NCBI GenBank assembly: GCA_039830045.1
Contig: CP140044.1
Span: forward strand, 124,001-188,000
Source: Buchnera aphidicola (Floraphis choui)
GTDB taxonomy: Bacteria > Pseudomonadota > Gammaproteobacteria > Enterobacterales > Enterobacteriaceae
DNA: 64,000 bases
Direction: 5' to 3'
A program made the translations under genes and the position numbers. The notes beneath the pieces were generated by a model, which ran no database searches, was not told the DNA's origin, and saw only the letters and a program-made list of their open reading frames with translations. How positions within the stretch are numbered: position 1 is the stretch's first letter; each line of letters opens with the position of its first letter. Below, piece after piece: positions 56,619 through 64,000 of this stretch.

Positions 56619-56783
56619 TAAATTTGAATTTTATTATTTTGATACAATAACTATATAGTTGCTTTTAATGAATTACAATTATTTCATGTTATAATGATTT
56701 TACGTTGATATATAATTAAATAATCATATTTAGTATTATTACTAAATAATAAATGTTTATTATAAAATTTTCTTGGAAATGAT

Positions 56784-57593
56784 ATGACTTCTTTTTTTAG
56801 TTGTGATATTTCTAAATTACCGTTATGCGAATCTATTATTGCTACATTACGTCTTATTCGGTTAGATTTTCCTGCTGATATTGTTATTAAAGAATTAAAA
56901 AATAGAGTAGAAGAAGCTAGATCTTATATAGAATCTGAAAAAAATATACATTATAAATTAAAAAAATTAATAGAACTATTTTATGATCATTGGAAATTTG
57001 GTGGAGCTACTGGAATTTATAAGTTATCTGATGTTTTATGGTTAGATAACGTTTTACAAACTCGTAAAGGTACTGCAGTATCATTAGGAGTGATATTGTT
57101 ACATATTGCTCAACAGCTTTGTCTTCCTCTTATGCCTGTTACGTTTCCTACTCAACTTATTTTGCGTTCTGATGAATTTAATAAAAAAATGTGGTTAATA
57201 GATCCATTTAATGGAGAAACATTGAGTGAACATATTTTAAAAGTTTGGTTAAAAGGAAATATTAGCCCTACAGCAGAATTATATGAAAATGATTTAGATA
57301 CAGTTCAATATTCAACAGTTATTCGAAAAATGCTTGATACATTAAAGAATGCATTAATAGAAGAAAAAAAAATAGAGTTAGCATTAAATGTTAGTAACGT
57401 TTTATTAAAAATAAATCCTAATGATCCTTATGAGATACGTGATCGAGGATTAATATATGCTCAATTAGAATGTAATCATGTTGCATTAACTGATTTGATT
57501 TATTTCGTAGAGCATTGTCCTGAAGATCCTATTAGTGAAATAATTAAGATTCAAATTCATTCGATAAAAAAAAAGCAAATGGTATTACATTAA
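56784..57593 (+). CDS. sirB1: SirB1 family protein (transglutaminase-like, TPR)
   Basis: 269-residue protein of the SirB1 / YchA family, found in E. coli just downstream of prmC. The middle part (about 70-150: DHWKFGGATGIYKLSDVLWLDN, then RKGTAVSLGVILLHIAQQL) is the conserved transglutaminase-like core, and the end resembles tetratricopeptide repeats (NPNDPYEIRDRGLIYAQLECN). No catalytic activity is established for the family, and its retention in a minimal genome is unexplained. Identification by position and motifs. Confidence 0.88.
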   Translation: MTSFFSCDISKLPLCESIIATLRLIRLDFPADIVIKELKNRVEEARSYIESEKNIHYKLKKLIELFYDHWKFGGATGIYKLSDVLWLDNVLQTRKGTAVSLGVILLHIAQQLCLPLMPVTFPTQLILRSDEFNKKMWLIDPFNGETLSEHILKVWLKGNISPTAELYENDLDTVQYSTVIRKMLDTLKNALIEEKKIELALNVSNVLLKINPNDPYEIRDRGLIYAQLECNHVALTDLIYFVEHCPEDPISEIIKIQIHSIKKKQMVLH

Positions 57594-57841
57594 ATAGCTA
57601 CCTATTTTATTTTTTATAAATATAATTTAAAATATATTATATTTTAAATACATATTATATAAACACTAATGTTAGTAAGTATATTTAAATTGTTTTTATT
57701 AAAAAATAAAAGTTTGTTTTTTAATACAAACAAATTGGTTATGTTATTTATATTAATTAATTATTTTAAAGTAATTTTAGTTTTTAATTTAAGTGATATT
57801 AAACATAAAATATCTTAAGATTTATTATGAGAATAAAGCTA

Positions 57842-58681
57842 TTACACATTGTTAAGAATATATCGTGACAATGTATTAGGTGTTATTGGCATATGACGTT
57901 TATGTTTAGTGTTTATGAAGTATTTTTCAATTATTAGTTGGCTTCTTTTATTAATTTTTTTTCCTTCTAGATAAGAATCAATATCAAGATAGGTAATTCC
58001 TAAAATTTCTTCATCAGTTTTGTATGGATATGTATCTTCTAAGTTTGCTCTAGGTGATTTAAGATATAAGTGAGGCGGGCATTTTAGTTCCTTTAGCAAA
58101 AGTTTTCCTTGTTTTTTATTTAATTCTGAAATGGGATTAATATCTGATCCTCCATCTCCATATTTTGTAAAAAACCCAGTAACAGCTTCTGAGGCATGAT
58201 CAGTTCCGATTACTATTCCGTTATTTATACTTGCAATATTGTATTGTATTTTCATTCTTTCTCTAGCTTTATTATTTTCTCGCATATGATTAGATATACT
58301 TACTCCAGCATTTTTTAATGATTTTTCAGTACTCAGTACAGAATTTTTAATATCAATATTTAACGTTGTTTCTGGTTGAATAAAATTTATTGCATCTTGG
58401 CAATCTTGAAAATCTATGTGTTTTCCATATGGTAAACATAGTAAAATTAGTTTATAAATTTTATTATTTTTGTGTTTATTTAAATCTTGTATAGTTAGTT
58501 GACATAACTTTCCGGTTAATGTAGAGTCTTGTCCACCACTAATTCCTAGAACTAATGTTGTTATATTTGTATAATTTAGTAAGTATGTTTTAATGAAGTT
58601 GATTATTCTATAAATTTCATATTTAGGGTTAATAGTAGATTTTACACCTAAATCTCTAATAATTTTTTGTTGTAAACTCAT
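57842..58681 (-). CDS. nadE: NH3-dependent NAD+ synthetase
   Basis: Amidates nicotinic acid adenine dinucleotide to NAD with ammonia and ATP. 279 residues, close to the E. coli length. The PP-loop is GISGGQDSTLTGKL (about 46-59); CLPYGKH, IVIGTDHASEAVTGFFTKYGDGG (split over about 155-177) and LYLKSPRANLEDTYPYKTDEE follow. Single gene, convergent with sirB1 across 248 A/T-rich bases and divergent from ackA. Confidence 0.95.
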   Translation of the reverse strand: MSLQQKIIRDLGVKSTINPKYEIYRIINFIKTYLLNYTNITTLVLGISGGQDSTLTGKLCQLTIQDLNKHKNNKIYKLILLCLPYGKHIDFQDCQDAINFIQPETTLNIDIKNSVLSTEKSLKNAGVSISNHMRENNKARERMKIQYNIASINNGIVIGTDHASEAVTGFFTKYGDGGSDINPISELNKKQGKLLLKELKCPPHLYLKSPRANLEDTYPYKTDEEILGITYLDIDSYLEGKKINKRSQLIIEKYFINTKHKRHMPITPNTLSRYILNNV

Positions 58682-58858
58682 AATTAATATTTTGTAATAT
58701 GCGTATAATTATTTAAAATAATATATTATATATAATATTTTTGGAATTTCAAACTTAATTGTTGAAGATTATATCTTGAAATTTTAAAAAATATTTTAAT
58801 AAATCTGATAAAATATATATTGTATAATACAATAAATTTTGTAGATTGGAAAATCATT

Positions 58859-60067
58859 ATGCCTAATTCGTTAGTATTAACGCTTAATTGCGGTAGTTCT
58901 TCTTTAAAGTTTTCTGTTATAGATCCAAAACAAAATGAAATAGTACTATCGGGAATAGTAAATCTTTTGTGTTCTTCTAATATAAGTATTTCGTGGAAAA
59001 TTGGTATTAATAAATATAATAGTTTCTTAAGTAAGAAAACAAATTTTAAAGAAATTATTAAATTTATTTCAAATCATATTTTAAAAAATAATTTAAACAT
59101 TTTTAATAATATTTCATGTATAGGACATCGTGTTGTTCATGGTGGATCGAAAATAAATAAATCAGTGATAATAGATCAAAGTATAATACAACATATTAAA
59201 AATGTTTCACTTTTTGCTCCTTTGCATAATCCTATAAATTTATTGGGTATAAAATCTTCTTTTGATGTTTTCCCTCATTTAAAAAAAAAAAATGTGGCTG
59301 TATTTGATACAGCATTTCATAGTACTATACCGAAAATATCTTATTTATATGCTATTCCTTATAGTTTTTATAAGAATCATGGAATTCGAAGATATGGAGC
59401 ACATGGCATTAGTCATTTTTATGTAATGACTAGGACATCTAAAATCTTAAAAATTCCTACAAGACAATTAAATATTATTACTTGTCATTTAGGACATGGT
59501 GCGTCGATATCAGCTATTCGAAATGGTATATGTGTGGATACTTCAATGGGTTTAACACCATTAGAGGGATTAGTTATGGGTACTAGAAGTGGAGATATAG
59601 ATCCTTCAATTATTTTTTTTATGTACAACGAATTAAAAATGAGTATGAAAGATATTGAATATGTTTTGATGAAAAAATCTGGATTATTAGGATTAAATGG
59701 AATCAGTAGTGATTTTCGTTATTTAGAAAATAAATATGTTTCTGATAATAATATAAAGTTGTCTATTGACATATTTTGTAATCGTTTGTCTAAATATATT
59801 AGCTCTTATACTGTATTGATGAAAGGAAAATTAGATGCTATTGTTTTTACCGGAGGAATCGGAGAAAACTCTTGCTTAATTAGGACTCTTACTGTTTCCA
59901 AATTATCTTTAATAAATTGTAGAGTTCATGAAAAGTTAAATGCGTTAATGAAATTAGGTAAGGAGGGCATTATTAGTACAAAACATAGTGTTTCTATATT
60001 AGTAATACCAACTAATGAAGAATTAGTAATAGCAAAAGAAGCAATATCGGTAATTCGTTGTTGTTAA
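58859..60067 (+). CDS. ackA: Acetate kinase
   Basis: Interconverts acetyl phosphate + ADP and acetate + ATP. I start it at the ATG at 58859 (MPNSLVLTLNCGSSSLKFSV), which matches E. coli; an upstream frame opening at 58820 adds residues outside the family. 402 residues. Motifs: GHRVVHGG, FDTAFHSTIP, RRYGAHGISH, CVDTSMGLTPLEGLVMGTRSGD (over about 222-243) and FTGGIGENS. A run of twelve A at 59281-59292 lies in frame (LKKKN), a slippage-prone site. Followed by pta, 42 bases later. Confidence 0.96.
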   Translation: MPNSLVLTLNCGSSSLKFSVIDPKQNEIVLSGIVNLLCSSNISISWKIGINKYNSFLSKKTNFKEIIKFISNHILKNNLNIFNNISCIGHRVVHGGSKINKSVIIDQSIIQHIKNVSLFAPLHNPINLLGIKSSFDVFPHLKKKNVAVFDTAFHSTIPKISYLYAIPYSFYKNHGIRRYGAHGISHFYVMTRTSKILKIPTRQLNIITCHLGHGASISAIRNGICVDTSMGLTPLEGLVMGTRSGDIDPSIIFFMYNELKMSMKDIEYVLMKKSGLLGLNGISSDFRYLENKYVSDNNIKLSIDIFCNRLSKYISSYTVLMKGKLDAIVFTGGIGENSCLIRTLTVSKLSLINCRVHEKLNALMKLGKEGIISTKHSVSILVIPTNEELVIAKEAISVIRCC

Positions 60068-60109
60068 ATACAATTGTTTAGAAAGTATTTATAATTTATG
60101 GAGTAAATT

Positions 60110-62248
60110 TTGACACGTACTTTAATGTTAGTTCCTATAGGAATAAATGTTGGATTAACGTCGGTTAGTATAGGATTAATTCAAAAAATACAAAATAATA
60201 ATTTTGATGTAATGTTTTTTAAGCCAATTTTTGATTGTGTAAATTATCATAAAAAACTCGATCACACTACAGAAATTTTAAAAAATATGAGTTCTATTTC
60301 ATGTCTTGATCCAATTAAAATTAATAATTTGAGTGATTTTTTGATAGAAGATCGAAAACAAAGCATCATAGAAAGTATTTTATTAAAAATTGATTCTAAT
60401 GTAAAGGGTAATGATATCCTTCTATTAGAAGGAATATATTTAGAATCTTCAATAATGTTATCTAATATAATAAATTACGACATTGTACAGGCAATAAATG
60501 CAGAAGTTATTTTTGTATGTACTTTAACAAAATGTAATACAGTTAATATAAATGACATAATGGAAATTATTAAGAAATATTTTTTAAAAAAAAAGAACAT
60601 AGATATTAGAGGTATTATAATTAATGAATTCAAAATGACAAAATTAAATATATTTAAAGATTTTATACATATTTTTGATAAATTTAAAATGGTAAATAGA
60701 AAAAAAAGAGTTGATTGTATTGATGTAACTGCATCATGTCAACGTTACGATCTCTCGATATTAGGAAATATCCCATGGAATAGTAAATTATTAGAACCAA
60801 CATTAGAAGAGTTACGTTTATATTTTCAAGCATACATTATTAATAAGCATGATTTAAGTTCTATCTTTATTAAATCCATTATTATTTATAATAAAAATGA
60901 TTTTTTTCAATATAATAGTCGTTCTTTTTCTCGTATTATGTTAATTCTTTCGTCAGATTGTCTTTTTAATTTTAAAGATATATGGAAAAATGTAAGTAAA
61001 AACAATTCCATTGTTTCTATATTATTAACTGATAGTAATGAGTTTTACATAAATTTTTTGAAATCTCATGCTTTTATAGAAACAATAAATATTCCTATTC
61101 TTTTGGTTCAGAAAAATATATTTCAAATAATTTTATTATTGAGACGATTTAATTTTAAAATCTCTATTAAAAACTTTAAAAAATTTAACGAAGTAAAAAA
61201 ATATATTTCATTTAATATTAATGATAATTTAATAGTTTCTTTAAAAAGTAAACATATATGTAAATATCAAATATGTCCGTCAGTATTTATTTATAATTTA
61301 CGAAATTTAGCTAGAAAAAAGATAAAAAAAATTATTCTTCCTGAAGGTAATGAATTACGTATTATTCGAGCTGCTTCTATTTGTTCACTTCAAGGTATAG
61401 CACGTTGCGTTCTTTTAGGGAATCCCGGAGAAATTCGAAAACTTGCTAAGTTAAATAATATTAAATTTAATTCTAATATAGAAATTTTAAATCCAATACT
61501 AATAAAAGATGATTACATTAAGCGTTTTGTACAATTACGGAGTAAATATGGAATAACTGAAATACATGCAAAAAAAATTCTTAATGATTATTCTATTTTA
61601 TCTACTTTAATATTAGAATCAAATAAAGTAGATGGATTAGTATCAGGGTCGATAAATACTACTTCTAGCACTATTCTTCCTGCTCTACAGTTGATTAAAA
61701 CTTCTGAATCTACTTCTTTAATATCTTCTGTTTTTTTTATGTTATTACAAGATCATGTATTGTTATATGCTGATTGTGCTATTAATCCTAATCCTAATTC
61801 TAACCAATTAGCAGAAATTGCAATTCAATCGGCTAATACTGCTATTTCATTTGGTGTTATTCCAAAAATAGCAATGCTATCTTATGCAACTGGGATATCA
61901 GGTAGTGGAACTAAGGTAGATAAAGTTAAAGAAGCTACTGATATAGTTCGTAATAGATGTCCTAATCTCATTATAGAAGGTCCTATTCAATATGATGCAG
62001 CAATAGATAGTACAGTATCAAAGTTGAAATGTCCTAATTCTTCTATTAATGGAAGTGCAACAGTATTTATATTTCCTGATCTTGATTCTGGAAATATAGC
62101 TTATAAAGCAGTTCAGAGATCTACTAATTCTATTTCTATCGGTCCAATATTACAGGGTATTAAAAAACCAGTTAATGACTTGTCTAGAGGAGCTTCAGTA
62201 CAAGATATAGTTTATACTATTGCTATAACAGCAATACAATCTGAATAA
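60110..62248 (+). CDS. pta: Phosphate acetyltransferase, TTG start
   Basis: Interconverts acetyl-CoA and acetyl phosphate; with AckA it forms the acetate pathway. 712 residues, like the long E. coli enzyme. The N-terminal P-loop-like/DRTGG domains (about 1-385) are much more diverged than the catalytic C-terminal domain (about 395-712), which keeps KIILPEGNELRIIRAA, VDGLVSGSINTTSSTILPALQ and GPILQGIKKPVNDLSRGAS. The start is TTG at 60110, with GGAG about eight bases before it; no nearer ATG gives the family N-terminus. Confidence 0.95.
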   Translation: MTRTLMLVPIGINVGLTSVSIGLIQKIQNNNFDVMFFKPIFDCVNYHKKLDHTTEILKNMSSISCLDPIKINNLSDFLIEDRKQSIIESILLKIDSNVKGNDILLLEGIYLESSIMLSNIINYDIVQAINAEVIFVCTLTKCNTVNINDIMEIIKKYFLKKKNIDIRGIIINEFKMTKLNIFKDFIHIFDKFKMVNRKKRVDCIDVTASCQRYDLSILGNIPWNSKLLEPTLEELRLYFQAYIINKHDLSSIFIKSIIIYNKNDFFQYNSRSFSRIMLILSSDCLFNFKDIWKNVSKNNSIVSILLTDSNEFYINFLKSHAFIETINIPILLVQKNIFQIILLLRRFNFKISIKNFKKFNEVKKYISFNINDNLIVSLKSKHICKYQICPSVFIYNLRNLARKKIKKIILPEGNELRIIRAASICSLQGIARCVLLGNPGEIRKLAKLNNIKFNSNIEILNPILIKDDYIKRFVQLRSKYGITEIHAKKILNDYSILSTLILESNKVDGLVSGSINTTSSTILPALQLIKTSESTSLISSVFFMLLQDHVLLYADCAINPNPNSNQLAEIAIQSANTAISFGVIPKIAMLSYATGISGSGTKVDKVKEATDIVRNRCPNLIIEGPIQYDAAIDSTVSKLKCPNSSINGSATVFIFPDLDSGNIAYKAVQRSTNSISIGPILQGIKKPVNDLSRGASVQDIVYTIAITAIQSE

Positions 62249-62564
62249 AGGACAATTAAATATTTTAAATAGAGTTTATAAATTTCAAAAAAGATAAAAT
62301 CTTATTTAGATATTATATTTAATATTATTATAAGTCGTGGTAGTAATGAAAATATATTTTTTATAACGTGAGATTAAAAAATTTTTATAAGAACTTTATT
62401 TGTTAACAATTTAATTTTATGTATATCATAATAAGTTAATCTCAATAGATATTTATATATAATAAAAAATGTAGTTAATTGAAAAAATACGTTACTTTAG
62501 TATTTAACTTAAAATTAATAATATTCTTATTATTAACTTAAATAATCATTAAATATGATAATAT
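62249..62564. other. Intergenic region pta-nrdB, no gene seen
   Basis: About 315 A/T-rich bases between convergent genes. The only structure noticed is an inverted repeat, TGAGATTAA at 62369-62377 and TTAATCTCA at 62436-62444, too far apart to be a convincing terminator. No decayed gene was recognised. Confidence 0.4.
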
Positions 62565-63695
62565 CTATAATTTAAATTTATTAAATTCGATATTGCTAAC
62601 TTCAGAATCAATTTGTCCTACTAAATAAGAACTAACAGAAGTTTCTTGAGGTGCTACTTGAATATTGTCTGATGCTAACCAGGAATTTATCCATGGAATA
62701 GGATTAGAAGTAATTAAAAAAGGCCTAGGCAATCCAATGGCATTCATACGAATATTAGTAATATACTCAATATATTGTGATAAAATTTCTTTATTTAATC
62801 CTAACATAGATCCATCTCGAAATAAGTATTTTACCCATTCTTTTTCTTGGTTTGATACAGAAATAAACAAGTTATAGCATTCTTTTTGACATTCTTGAGA
62901 AATTTCAAACATCTCTTCATTATTTTTTTTATTTTGTATGATATTTAAAATATACTGTGTTCCAGTAAGGTGTAAAGCTTCATCTCTAGCAATTAATCTA
63001 ATGATTTTTGCATTTCCTTCCATAATTTCTCTTTCTGCAAATGCAAAAGAACAAGCAAAACTTACGTAAAATCGAATAGCTTCTAATGCGTTAACACTCA
63101 TCAGGCAAAGATATAATAATTTTTTAAGTTCATGTAAATTAATCGAAATTTTTTTTCCGTTGATTATGTGTATTCCTTCTCCTAATAAATGCCAATAACT
63201 GGTCATAGTAATAAGATTATCATAATATTTAGAAATGTCTCGTGCTCGATTTGCTATATTTTTATTATGTACTATATCGTCAAAAATTAATGAAGGATTA
63301 TTTATTATATTTCTAATAATATGTGTGTAAGATCTAGAATGAATAGTTTCTGAAAATGACCATGTTTCTATCCATGTTTCTAATTCAGGAAGTGAAACGA
63401 TTGGTAGAAAGGCGATATTAGGGCTTCTTCCTTGAATTGAATCTAATAATGTTTGATATTTTAGATTACTGATAAAAATGTGTTTTTCGTGATCTAAAAG
63501 ATTTTTAAAATCAATTGAATCTTTTGATAAGTCTACTTCTTCTGGTCTCCAAAAAAAAGATAATTGTTTTTCTATTAATTTTTCGAAAATTTCATATTTT
63601 TGTTGATCATATCTAGAAATGTTAACTGGTTGTCCGAAAAACATTGGTTCAAAAAGTTGGTTGTTATTTATTCTAGAGAAAGTAGTATATGTCAT
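62565..63695 (-). CDS. nrdB: Ribonucleoside-diphosphate reductase beta subunit (class Ia)
   Basis: Holds the di-iron centre and tyrosyl radical of aerobic ribonucleotide reductase. I start it at the ATG at 63695 (MTYTTFSRINNN), preceded by AGGAAT; this gives 376 residues, the E. coli length, and removes 45 hydrophobic residues of an open upstream stretch that overlaps no known domain. Metal ligands fall in VDLSKD, LEAIRFYVSFACSFAFAERE and RDEALHLTGTQ. It follows nrdA by 55 bases in the same transcript. Confidence 0.95.
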   Translation of the reverse strand: MTYTTFSRINNNQLFEPMFFGQPVNISRYDQQKYEIFEKLIEKQLSFFWRPEEVDLSKDSIDFKNLLDHEKHIFISNLKYQTLLDSIQGRSPNIAFLPIVSLPELETWIETWSFSETIHSRSYTHIIRNIINNPSLIFDDIVHNKNIANRARDISKYYDNLITMTSYWHLLGEGIHIINGKKISINLHELKKLLYLCLMSVNALEAIRFYVSFACSFAFAEREIMEGNAKIIRLIARDEALHLTGTQYILNIIQNKKNNEEMFEISQECQKECYNLFISVSNQEKEWVKYLFRDGSMLGLNKEILSQYIEYITNIRMNAIGLPRPFLITSNPIPWINSWLASDNIQVAPQETSVSSYLVGQIDSEVSNIEFNKFKL

Positions 63696-63750
63696 TAAAT
63701 TATTCCTGTATGAGATATTAAATTTAATTATATTTAGATTGAATGAAAAT

Positions 63751-64000
63751 TTATATTTTACATGCCCCATTATCACAATTATCATTATTAGTAAATGTTG
63801 AAAATTCAGTTTGATAATCTTTTGCATCATCTCTAGTATTTTGATAATACAACGTCTTTAAACCTAATTTATAAGCTGTTAATAAATCTATTATTAATTG
63901 CTTCATTGGTATTTTCCCATTAGTAAAAGATTTAGGATCATAGTTAGTATTAGTAGAAATTGATTGATCTATAAATTTTTGCATAATACTAGCTAATTGT
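63751..64000 (-). CDS. nrdA: Ribonucleoside-diphosphate reductase alpha subunit, C-terminal end
   Basis: Last 82 residues of the catalytic subunit, cut by the window edge; the frame remains open to base 64000. The text QSISTNTNYDPKSF, KQLIIDLLTAYKLGLKTLYYQ, NTRDDAKD and the tail CDNGACKI match NrdA. The two cysteines of that tail are the swinging redox pair that re-reduces the active site. An ATG at 63984 is internal, not the start. Confidence 0.93.
   Translation of the reverse strand, partial: QLASIMQKFIDQSISTNTNYDPKSFTNGKIPMKQLIIDLLTAYKLGLKTLYYQNTRDDAKDYQTEFSTFTNNDNCDNGACKI

Noticed and set aside
63696..63830. Hydrophobic 45-residue N-terminal extension of NrdB that might look like a membrane anchor
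   Set aside because: The ATG at 63695 gives exactly the E. coli length and N-terminus and has its own ribosome site; the extension is just open sequence in the nrdA-nrdB gap and end of nrdA.
1..64000. Mobile elements, CRISPR arrays, toxin-antitoxin pairs, defence genes, tRNA or rRNA genes
   Set aside because: Scanning gave no transposase-like frame, no spaced direct repeats, no cloverleaf with a typical T-loop, and no gene outside the set expected for an aphid endosymbiont.

Overview
The window reads as a piece of the chromosome of Buchnera aphidicola, the obligate endosymbiont of aphids. The sequence is very rich in A+T, and the proteins are close to those of Escherichia coli in sequence and length. 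Local gene order is that of a gammaproteobacterium from which blocks have been removed. There are no insertion sequences, phage genes, CRISPR arrays or horizontally acquired islands, and I saw no tRNA or rRNA gene. The identification is an inference from gene content and order. I cannot name the aphid host or strain. Comparisons to E. coli were made from memory, without a database search.

Layout. 1-9.6 kb: end of ydiK, aroH (entry to aromatic amino acid synthesis), then thrS-infC-rpmI-rplT-pheS-pheT and yajC. 9.6-11.9 kb looks empty but holds heavily eroded remains of secD and secF. 11.9-15 kb: glyS-glyQ on the minus strand. 15-17.4 kb: nfo, rplY and a DedA-family membrane protein. 17.9-24.6 kb: rsmA (ksgA) and apaH on the plus strand, facing folA and carB-carA. 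24.6-30.8 kb, minus strand: dapB, ispH, lspA, ileS, ribF. 31.0-34.5 kb: rpsT on the plus strand, then dnaJ-dnaK on the minus strand behind a near-consensus sigma-32 promoter. 34.75-49.75 kb: the complete 13-gene nuo operon for respiratory complex I, with nuoC and nuoD fused. 50-54.5 kb: folC, cvpA, then prs, a frameshifted ispE and a broken lolB on the minus strand. 54.7-64 kb: prfA-prmC, sirB1, nadE (minus), ackA-pta, and nrdB with the end of nrdA (minus).

How it fits together. The genes cover translation (four aminoacyl-tRNA synthetases, ribosomal proteins, IF3, RF1 and its methylase, 16S dimethylase), supply of amino acids and precursors to the host (aroH, dapB, carAB), respiration and acetate metabolism, cofactors (folA, folC, ribF, nadE), isoprenoids (ispE, ispH), chaperones and DNA precursors.

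The most interesting signals are signs of ongoing genome decay. (1) secD and secF remnants can be read across many stops and frameshifts while yajC beside them is intact. (2) A lolB remnant, not open as one reading frame, lies upstream of ispE. (3) ispE is broken by one missing A in an A9 run, the kind of lesion that polymerase slippage can rescue. (4) Threonyl-tRNA synthetase has lost all four residues of its editing site, and the editing site of phenylalanyl-tRNA synthetase is also degraded. Ancestral regulatory features persist alongside: an ATT start on infC, a TTG start on rpsT, and the heat-shock promoter of dnaK.
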